DNA of 64,000 bases from Laburnicola sp. R22_1. Taxonomy: Eukaryota > Ascomycota > Dothideomycetes > Pleosporales > Didymosphaeriaceae. Location: positions 3,472,001 through 3,536,000 of the forward strand of contig JACONQ010000006.1 in assembly GCA_014281115.1 (NCBI GenBank). The letters run 5' to 3'. The translations under genes and the position numbers were made by a program. The notes beneath the pieces were generated by a model, which made no database searches, was not told the DNA's origin, and was given only the letters and a program-made list of their open reading frames with translations. Positions 56,112 to 64,000 of the stretch are shown in pieces (positions within the stretch are counted from its first letter, which is position 1; every line of letters begins with the position of its first letter).

Positions 56112-56907
56112 GAGAAGAGAGCACAAGAAGAAGCGACCAGAGTTATTAGAGAGCCTTGGAGGGCGGATAACAAAGACAGTCTCTGGTACGGAGTCGGGTT
56201 CCCATGGTTCGATCCAGGCTGGGCTAGGCGCCTCCCGCGCCGGTCAGGGGCAGGCACAGGCCAGGGTCCGGCCTACTTTGGCGAGATTGGCGGAACCCCC
56301 CCAGCGTCGAGAGACTCTGACTAGTGCGAGAGTTCCAAGCCCAGCACACGCCCAGCCGGCCACGCTGAGCAGCAAATCTGCACCAGGCCAGCCTTTGCCG
56401 TCGCTCGTTCCTTCTCCCTCAGTGCCGCTTCTTGTCTTGTTCGTGTTCTTATTCCTTCCTCTTCTTGTCCATCCTTTGCACCTGCCTCTTGTCCACGGGC
56501 GCGCCTTCTGCTGCCGCTGCTGCGTCGTGCCTGCTGCAACTCCTATCGGCACTTCCCTCCTGGGGCGTACCCTCCACCAGCACTGCCCCCGTCGCGCACA
56601 CCACCAGCTCCCAGCTCGCCATAGCGTATTTGCGTTAAGCTTTGCACGGCTCCCGCAGCCCTGCCGCACAATTGACAACACAACACACTCGCTCGCTCAC
56701 TCACCCGCCCACGAATTCAACACCGCCAACACGCCCGCCACCCTCTCCGCCTTCGTCGCCGACACGAGCCAATTCGCTCGCCTGCCTCCCCGCCCCCCTA
56801 CCCCACAAACCAAAAAACGCAACAAGAGGAGGAAAGCGAGCACGGAAGACCCTCGGTAGCCTACACGAATCGGTCGCGACGGGGTGCTGCCCCTAGCAAC
56901 TGTCGCC
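56112..56907. other. Divergent intergenic region (hydrolase / glycosyltransferase)
   Basis: GC-balanced to pyrimidine-rich. A plus-strand reading of 249 codons (56,110-56,859) is Pro/Leu/His-rich low-complexity sequence ending just before the glycosyltransferase start, most likely untranslated leader. Both promoters should lie here. Confidence 0.45.
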
Positions 56908-58909
56908 ATGGCCGCCGAGAGCTCGCGGACAAGAGCCTGCCTCGCGCTACTGAAGAACCTGTTGCTCGCAGCGACCGTGTACGGCCTCATCTATGGAGTC
57001 ATCTCCTTGGTCAGCGAGCCCAGCGTGGGCGCCAAAGGCAAACTCGGCATCCCCGCCTTCCTCGACAAGACAGGCCCCACCGAGCTCCTCAAGACGACCA
57101 AGTCCGGACTGCAGGTCAAGTTCGCCAGTTCCACCAAGACCGTGACCATTAATCCCCACGCCAACGTCTTCAACCGCCCCGTGAGTGCTGTCAAGAGCAA
57201 AGACGACTTCATGGGACCCCGGCCCCACGTCGACACCGAGGCGGACCTCCACATGCTGGTTGAAGAGTGCAGAGGCACGTACACCGGCATCGAGAAGATG
57301 AGGAATGTCTTTGATTGCCTACAGTTCTTCGCCAACGAAGAAGATCGGTACTATACGCTTCCTGCAGAGACCGACCGCGCGAGTGCCCAGGACCCTCGTC
57401 AAGCAGAGTACGTGGATGCAGATGGCCACGGCAGGACGCTGAAAAAGTACGTCGCTGTGCATGATGCGAAAGCCGCCAACGCTTCCCATATCGGCACCTG
57501 CCCTGGGCCCATCATCCCCTACCACGTCTACTGGACCGGCCCCGCGACCTGGCGTGTCGAAGCCTTCATCAAGAGCTACCTGTACACCCAAAACTTGCCC
57601 TGCTCGCGTCTCTGGCTTTGGCTCGACAGCGACCACAACCCTCGCGCTGTCGATGACATGATGAACAAAGATGCGCTGTTTGCCCGCTTCCTACCTTTCG
57701 TAGAGCGAGGTGATGTGGTGCTCAAAGCTTGGAAATTTCCCCACAGGATCCCGCTTCCCAAGGACGAGACAAACAGGAACGGCTACGGCTACTACAGCGC
57801 GCCTGGAAAACCGAACGCAAAAGGTGAAAAGGCTGTGGCCGAAAACATCGTCGAGGACAAGGAAGGACAGCAATGGCTCGTGCTCACCCCGAAACAAATG
57901 ACGTTTCTGCCTGTGGCAGTCTCAGATGCGGTGCGGTTTATTGTCTTGCATATCCACGGCGGGGCCTATTTCGACATGGATGTGTTGATGCTCAGAGACA
58001 TGCGCCCCCTGCTCTTGCCCAAAGAACACGCGTTCGCCGAGCGTTGGGCCGCCCACCCCCACCCTGGAGATTACAACACTGCCATCATGTCACTCACAGC
58101 CAACTCTTCCATCTCAGCTTATATGTTGTATGGCGGAATTCGCATGGGCCTCAACTTCCACCCACGGGTGCTAGGCCGCATGGCCTGGAAAGAAAGCCGC
58201 GACCAAGAATTCTTGATGCTGGAGACGGCTGCTTTTGACCCCATCTGGACCGAATTTAACTGGGACCGCGAGGGTCGATGCACTGTTCCATGTCTTCGGG
58301 ATTATGGTGCTGCATTCAAAGGCAGAGAGGGAGCTATCAAGGACGAATGGGAGAGCTACGACGGACCGCAGCTGAAAGAAATTGATGTAAAAGAGGTGCA
58401 GTCGAGTGAGCTGCGCAAGCGCAGCCGTGAAGAGCTTGAACACGTGCCCTCTTCTGCCGCTGCTCCAACGTCAAAATCGGATCATGTGGATTCATTCCAA
58501 ACGACCCGCGACGAAGAAGTAGAGCTGCGCCAGGCTGGTGCCGTCGCAAACTACATTCTCTCTGAGGACAAATTTCCCCCCAACAACCGCACTGTCGAGA
58601 ACTTCTTCCGCGGCGCTTGGACGTATCACATTCACAACCAGGTAAGCCAACACTTTGGCGTCGCACTTGGGTGTTGACAGCTCCTTCCCTGCCCCGCATT
58701 TGGCAAAACCTCGCCATGCACACTGGGGCGAATTAGACCGTGGGCTAACGCAAGATCAGTGGCTCAAACACCCGGAACCTTCATCGTGGATATCTGTCAT
58801 CGAGCAGGCACAGGACGGCTTCTTCGCTGGCGAACGCACAAATCCTTACGGCGAGAAATGGACCGGCCCCAGCCTAATGCCTTACAACTACTGGCCCGAG
58901 TATGTGTGA
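56908..58909 (+). CDS. Glycosyltransferase family 32-like, type II membrane protein
   Basis: 627 residues from two exons, 56,908-58,641 and 58,760-58,909; the 118-bp intron starts GTAAGC and ends CAG, with a GCTAAC branch site. The ATG at 56,908 has a good context (GTCGCCATGG). A short cytosolic N-terminus and one membrane anchor (about residues 15-36) precede a lumenal domain, the layout of Golgi transferases. IIPYHVYWTGPATWRVEAFI begins the catalytic domain. GGAYFDMDVLMLRDM (about residue 354) holds the metal-binding D-x-D of sugar-nucleotide transferases. The C-terminus, spliced NQ to WLKHPEPSSWISVI, completes the domain. Likely mannosyl- or galactosyl-transfer in the secretory pathway; donor and acceptor are inferred only from the family. 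Confidence 0.85.
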
Positions 58910-59791
58910 ACCAGGCCCAGCGCCGGATCGCCTACGCCTCTTCTCTTCGCGTAGCCTGGCCAGACCGGACCGTTACGACGAAGATTGCCGCGCCGCGAGT
59001 CTCGTTCTCCGGAACAGCAAGCTCGCAAACAAATTTTACGAACGTAATTAATGTCGGCGCTGAATAAGACAAACCATTTACGGCCCATGGTCCCTCTTCG
59101 AGCCAGCCCACCTTTCTGTAGACTACCGTAGCCATCTTACGAGCAACAACTGGCTAGCGGACTTTAGCATCTGAATACTTTGCGTTTTTGGGCCCATTGT
59201 GGGCCCCTAGGAGTTCGTGTCTACTATTTCGGCGGCCGGCGTAATGCTAATGCGGTGTGCATAAAAAGCGAAAACTTTTGGTGGCGAATTTTGTCGCTTG
59301 GGCGATGTTTGGAGGTTGCATGCATATTTCGGAGTTTTGGAAGGCGCTGAATAACCTTTGCTTCACTGTGTTTATCTTTTGACCTGTCTTTTTTAAGACA
59401 TGGTGTTCTTTTTGGGGTGGTGCGGTTGTGGGCTTTTTTTTTCTTTTCTGCCTTGTTGATACCATTTTCGGATGCCTCGCTCGCTGCATCGAGGGGCTAG
59501 AGGATTTTGTGGCGCATTTTTTTTTGTCTTTATGGATGGCTTGCATCGTACCTACCTGCCTATCTGCTTTTTCTTCTTGGAGGGGTGGAAGGGATGGCGA
59601 GGAAAGCGTCTGAGTCTGAGGGGGACTTTATTATGCGCTGGGTAGTGTAGTGTAGAAGGAATGTCTGCAGGGGGGGTGGTGAGGAGTGAGCGGGAGAGGG
59701 GGGGGGATATGGGTAGTTTAGAGTGGGTGGGTCGTGCGGATGTACATTTGAGGAAGGAATGGAGGGTTTGATAGATGGGGATAGAGTATGC

Positions 59792-59814
59792 ATAGGGATA
59801 GGGATAGGGATAGG
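59792..59814 (+). repeat. (ATAGGG)n microsatellite
   Basis: About four tandem copies of ATAGGG. Confidence 0.85.
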
Positions 59815-59827
59815 CAAGCGAAGTGAA

Positions 59828-59886
59828 AATGAGAATAAGAATAAGAATAAGAATAAGAATAAGAATGAGAATGAGAATGAAAATGA
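59828..59886 (+). repeat. (GAATAA)n / (GAATGA)n microsatellite
   Basis: About ten six-base units, GAATAA first and GAATGA later, a graded hexanucleotide array. Confidence 0.9.
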
Positions 59887-60303
59887 GAGTATCTACATCT
59901 GCGTGCGTGCATGTGTTTAATTAAACCAAGTACAGTACAACAAAGATCGTGATGTTACTGACTGGTGCGTGGATACCGGCCGGTATCCATATCCATCATG
60001 AATTCCATGGAGGAGTGGCACGAACAGCCGCATTACTACGATGCAAACGATACAAAAACACACAAAAATGCCGCGGTCCTACCTTCGAAGAGCAAGACAT
60101 TCATTCAGAAATATGACCGGCCGGCCGTAACGGAGCCGGCGCAATCCGTTTGAATCCATCCATCCATCTTGCTTCTAGGCCCACCGCCCGAGTAGCGCAT
60201 GCCATGTTACGAACACTAGGTAGGAAACAAGGCCAAGAACGGAACGGAAAAATGGCACGCTACTGAGCCTACTCAATCTGTGCTTGCTTACTTAACTCGA
60301 GGG

Positions 60304-60346
60304 TATCCTATCCTATCCTATCCTATCCTATCCTATCCTATCCTAT
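60304..60346 (+). repeat. (TATCC)n microsatellite
   Basis: About eight perfect copies of the pentanucleotide TATCC. Confidence 0.95.
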
Positions 60347-60745
60347 CTCATATTGCATCAGTCCCCCCTCACTCACTCGCTCACCCACCCACTCACTCAA
60401 TCAAGATATACGTCTATTCCAGTCCGTTTCTCCCTCCCCCCCAACTCAATTTACGCATCGACCATATGCTAACTCAGCTCCCTTCGTCTGCCCCCCTCCC
60501 CCAGCCCCAAATCCTTCCATGCCCTGCCCTGCCTAGTCTTTCCAATTCCTCCCCAAACAACGAACGAAACAAATCCACGCCCGGTTCAAACTCTCTCTAT
60601 ATATCCCAATCCCATCAAAGACCCACCCAGCCGTCCCAAAAGAACCAGCCCAGCACCAAAGCGCCTCAAGAATGCAAACAGCAGTCATGACACCTCACCC
60701 CGGCCCACCCCATGCGCTAACCCCCGCAAAATTTCATTCCTCAGT

Positions 60746-63145
60746 CTACAAATCAATCAACGGCTCATCGACAACCTTTTGCTGCACAGGCAACTGATGC
60801 TGCGGCGCAGACGGGAAACTCTCAGGCCCGTAGCCACCCGCAGCATACGGAGCAGGCTGCCATGGTGCCGGGCCCGACGACTGCTTTTTCTGCTGCTGCG
60901 GCACCGGCTGTTGCCAGTACTGTTGTTGCTGCTGGGGCGGAGCCTGTTGTTGGGCTTGAGGTGGAGGAGGGTGATACGACGGGTTCTGGGGTGCGGCGGT
61001 CGGCTGGGCGGGTGGCGACATGGGTGTCTGCTGCGGTGGGGCGCGATACAATTCAGGCGATGGGGCCACGGGCGCGTGTGACGGTTGCGAGGTGAAGCTC
61101 TGTGTGCGCTGGACAGGTGGTGCAGAGGGTGTAGAGTTGGCATCACCGTAGTAGTAGTTTGCGCTTTCAGCATCGGAAACGGTCGATGGGGGTGCTTGCG
61201 GCGGATACGCGGCCGAGTTCTGTGGCGGATATTGCTGGCCGGAGACTTGTCGCTGTAGTTGTGGGGACGCAGGCTGCTGGTAGGTCGTACTCGGGGGCTG
61301 TTGCTGTGGTGCTGTTCCACCAGTGTAGGATGACAGGTTGGGATATGACTGTGACGGCTGCTGTGTTTGCTGGTATTGTTCCGGAGGTGCGGCGTTATAT
61401 TGCTGCGATGGGACAGGCGTGCGCTTGTCATACTGGGCATACGAAGGCTGCGGCGTCGGCTGATAGCCTCCGTAGTAGGGTTGTGGTGGTGCATACGGGT
61501 CTGCTGGTGCTGCGTTTCCTGTGTAGAAGTTCTCGCCAGCTTGCGCATTGAGTGGAGTGCCAGACTGAATACTGGGGTATAGAGAAGACGCAGGACGCTG
61601 AGTCGCGGGTGGTAGGCCATACATTGCGCCGGCTTGGTTGTACGTGTGTGATAAACGCTCCTCCAGCATTCGATCGTAATAGCGCACAACTGTGGATAGC
61701 TTTGCATGTAGATCAAGTAGGGTATCGTGCTTGCTCATCGTCTCTCCATAGGTCCGCGCCAACTTGGGCCGCAGCTTGCCGATACTCTCATATAGCTCTT
61801 GTATCTGCGGCTCACGCAGAATGGTCCCAGGTGCCTGGTGCTGCAAGCGATCTACCAGCGTGGAAAATAGATTGATATTTTCGGCCTCTACAGGCGTCAG
61901 TTCGTAGTCATTCTTGGGAGCCACGATGGGGGCGCCATTGGACGTGGACGTTTGTTGTCGTAGAGTAGCTGCGTGCTGCTTCTTTTGTTCTTCCATGTCA
62001 GCCAATGACGCGGCAATAGCTGCCATGAGATCGGGATCATCCTCCTCTTCTGGCACCGGTTTTGAGGTTCCGTTCGTTGTCTGCGGTTTTGACGGCTGGA
62101 GCTGTGCCTGCGAAACGAATCCAGCCCCAGCCGGTTGCCCCTTTGCCTCTTCCAGACTCATTTCTAGCGCTTTCTTCAGGTCGGCATCGAAACTGTCTTC
62201 GACTCGGGGATTTCGTGGCTCCATGGAGCCCTGGTGTAGCGTGCGGCTTGGCTTGGAAGCATCGAAGCCCCTGGGCACAGGAGTCGCCCGGGACTTGCTG
62301 GTCAACTTTTCGTGACAACCGTCGTCGACGCGCACAGGGTCCATTATCCCTAGATGCGGAAGGGGAATGTTCTTGCTCGAACAAGCACCGCAAAAGACGT
62401 TTCCGCAGTTTCGGCAGTGGTGTTTTCGATTCGTAAAGGTAAAGGCAGTTCGACATCGCATGCAGACGTCCGAGTCGGACCATTCTGGAGGCTACCATGT
62501 CTGATCAGCGTTGGATTTCAAGACAGCAACACCGCACTCACCGCACTGCTGTCAAGCATGCTGCTTGCAATGTGTTCCCGGGGCGGAAAGCGAAAGCCTT
62601 CGCGTTGTAGGGTCGAGTAGACGTCGTTCAGGTAGCTCAAGCTACTCCAGCCCTCGGCGGCCGCGGCCCACGACTGGATCAGCTCCAGCATCTTGTTCTT
62701 GACTTGCTGGTTCGGCGCGACGGCTCCGGGGGCCTTGAGGAGCGAGGTGAGGTTGTCCATGAACTCGCGCGACGCAATCTCCTGGGTGAAGTGTGAGCCG
62801 CCGTTCTTTACGCACGTGTCGGTAAGCTGGCTTGGTTAGCGATCGGTACTCTGAACGGAGAGCTCGAGGGCCGTACATTCAGGGCCGCGAGCTGGACGTT
62901 GGGGTTCTTGTGCCCTATGCGGCGCTTGAGGGCGCGCATGGCCTCCTTGGGCTGCACCGTCTTGGAGCGGATGACGTCGGAGATTTCGAGATTGAGCGGC
63001 ATGTCCTCCCTGCGCCGAGCGGGTCAGCAGAGCGTTATTGCGGCTTCTGGTAGCTGTAGGGAGCAACATACAAGCTCGACGACGTCGCCCGCTCGATCTG
63101 CTCGTCGAGCGCGCTGTTGGACGAAGAGCCAAACCAGCCGGCCAT
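60746..63145 (-). CDS. vps27: Vps27/HRS, ESCRT-0 subunit (VHS-FYVE-UIM)
   Basis: Sorts ubiquitinated membrane proteins on endosomes as the larger ESCRT-0 subunit, partner of Hse1. Four exons, 63,145-63,072, 63,009-62,877, 62,826-62,542 and 62,491-60,746, join in frame to 745 residues; introns are 62, 50 and 50 bp with GT-AG ends. The VHS domain (about 10-155) includes [23 protein letters not shown] starts [10 protein letters not shown] (about 168) with RKHHCRNCG binding PI3P; the last Cys pair reads VDDGC instead of C-D-x-C. Two ubiquitin-interacting motifs follow: [15 protein letters not shown] (about 265) and [15 protein letters not shown] (about 315). A helical Hse1-binding core lies near 360-445. 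The tail is Pro/Gln-rich with two PSAP motifs (Vps23/TSG101 binding) and ends in a clathrin box, LIDL. Confidence 0.95.
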
Positions 63146-63684
63146 GGCTGCGGAGGTGTGGCTGCGGCTCGGGCGTGTGTAGGGGGAGTGGGAATCGTGG
63201 CGGCGCGGGTCAACGGGCGCAGTGCTGTGTAGGTGAACTTGCAGGTAGCCGTTCGCTGACAGTATGGTATATGGATGTATGGCTGATGGCTTGGCCCGCT
63301 GCCTGCGACCTACGCAATGCACGCCGCGCCAATCAGTCGGTGGCGGAGGTGGAGGGTCTGGGCCGCCGACCACTACGTGCCTGGCCTTGCTCTTGCTCCA
63401 GTTCACCGCACGCACGTCTGCCGGCGCATCCACTCTTCCGCTCTCTCGTCCCCTGCGACTGTACCGGCGCCGACGCTCCACGCGCCCTCGAGTCCGCTGC
63501 GTCAGCGTCGCACACGCCGCTAGATTGCCCACGGCCTGCCTGCACCCCCGCGCTCACGCGCTCACTCGCTCACTCGACGACGCATCGCCTCTGGTCGCGC
63601 CTTGCTACCATGCCCCACGCCTAGGCTGCGGTGACGAGCGCAGCTGCTCCCTTGCCGCCCCCAGGAGCCCGCCCTACGCATGCC
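63146..63684. promoter_or_regulatory. Shared divergent promoter region
   Basis: About 540 bp between the Vps27 start and the start of the divergent gene at the window edge. Rich in CG and in CTCACTCGCTCACTCG-like words near 63,560. Assigned from position only; no specific factor site was identified. Confidence 0.4.
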
Positions 63685-64000
63685 ATGAACAACTCCTCGC
63701 ATGGCGCCCACGGCGGCCCTGGTGCAGACGGCGGGAGGGGCGGCGATGGAGCCGGAGGGCCTCGCGCCCCGGGGGGCCCGTTTCCTCCCATCGCCGCCGT
63801 GACGGCCGCTGCGACTGACGAGGTGAATGGGATGAAAGGACAGCCGGTATCTATTGTCGTCTTGTGCTTGTGGCGGCTGCTAACGGGCCATAGATGGGAC
63901 GGCTGCTGGAAATTGCCAAATACCACATGAACCAGGCGACAGTCATGTTGAACGGACGCCTCTCTCCGGCAGGCGCCTTCTGGGAGTACCTTGTTGCCTA
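63685..64000 (+). CDS. Partial gene, N-terminus (possibly USP8-dimerisation-type domain)
   Basis: Runs off the right edge. Exon 1 (63,685-63,846) encodes MNNSSHGAHGGPGADG and a Gly/Pro-rich leader ending EVNGMKGQP. A 47-bp intron (GTATCT to TAG, branch GCTAAC, 63,847-63,893) is followed by exon 2, MGRLLEIAKYHMNQATVMLN then GRLSPAGAFWEYLVA, in frame. The amphipathic helices resemble the MIT/USP8-dimerisation-type N-terminal region of endosomal deubiquitinases of the Doa4/Ubp4 group. That is a weak, partial match. If right, its neighbour Vps27 acts in the same pathway. Confidence 0.45.

Larger units (their letters stand above)
58910..60745. other. Intergenic with microsatellites
   Basis: No gene supported. 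58,910-59,240 is probably the 3' end of the glycosyltransferase transcript. The remainder holds long T- and G-runs and three short tandem repeats, listed separately. Small readings over these repeats are artefacts of low complexity. Confidence 0.5.

Noticed and set aside
55624..56257. Two overlapping minus-strand ORFs upstream of the hydrolase
   Set aside because: They are in the wrong frames to join exon 2; the third frame gives the homologous N-terminus. Both cross the inferred intron.
56110..56859. 249-codon plus ORF before the glycosyltransferase
   Set aside because: Pro/Leu/Ser-rich low complexity in a pyrimidine-rich leader, no domain.
59792..59814. Possible interstitial telomere repeat (ATAGGG)
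   Set aside because: The unit is ATAGGG, not the TTAGGG of filamentous ascomycetes, with only about four copies beside other microsatellites.
60757..61716. 319-codon minus-strand ORF overlapping Vps27
   Set aside because: Alternate frame of the Pro/Gln-rich Vps27 tail; Arg/His/Pro-rich and without domains.
1..64000. tRNA or rRNA genes
   Set aside because: I scanned by eye for cloverleaf-type boxes and rRNA-like conserved blocks and recognised none. A covariance-model search could still find a tRNA.

Overview
The window looks like a chromosome segment of a filamentous ascomycete (Pezizomycotina; a Dothideomycete is possible but not shown). The basis is short GT-AG introns, a HET-domain gene, a Vps27 (ESCRT-0) gene, Fot1/pogo-like DNA transposons, and a two-speed composition. 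Ordinary gene-bearing DNA alternates with AT-rich blocks in which CA and TG are depleted and TA is in excess. That is the footprint of repeat-induced point mutation (RIP).

Region by region. 1-24.8 kb is RIP-mutated transposon graveyard: unidentified sequence (1-3.8 kb), a minus-strand Ty3/Gypsy element (about 3.8-9.6 kb), and a minus-strand Ty1/Copia element (about 11.9-24.2 kb). The Copia element is split by two full copies and one 5'-truncated copy of a non-LTR-like element (here X), by a 1.2 kb insertion (Y), and by two Fot1-like elements (A and B) sitting inside X. 24.8-32.8 kb is a complete but RIP-damaged second Copia element with 197-bp LTRs and an AAAAC target duplication; its integrase is interrupted by Fot1-like element C. 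33.8-34.8 kb is a SET-domain gene. 34.8-40.8 kb is a nest of three more Fot1-like elements: D, E, and F inserted in E. F carries an intact 530-aa transposase. 41.0-42.1 kb is a broken HET-domain gene. 42.3-46.7 kb holds two uncharacterised genes and a dicarboxylate/amino-acid symporter. 47.3-49.3 kb is an AT-rich island with a terminal-inverted-repeat element and a 118-bp tandem repeat. 50.3-64 kb is ordinary genic DNA: a PNPOx/ferredoxin-reductase fusion, a membrane-anchored unknown, an alpha/beta hydrolase, a GT32-like glycosyltransferase, Vps27, and the first exons of a divergent gene at the right edge.

The most striking observation is that the terminal inverted repeats of all six Fot1-like elements carry a tandem pair of units repeating at exactly 17 bp, although the motif differs between elements (identical motifs were not seen in any two of them). 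Seventeen base pairs is the known length of the CENP-B box, and these transposases have psq/CENP-B-type DNA-binding domains. The nests also give a relative age series: RIP damage is heaviest in the outer elements and absent from the innermost transposase. No operon-like or defence-like new system was seen. The genes on the right are independent housekeeping or metabolic loci.
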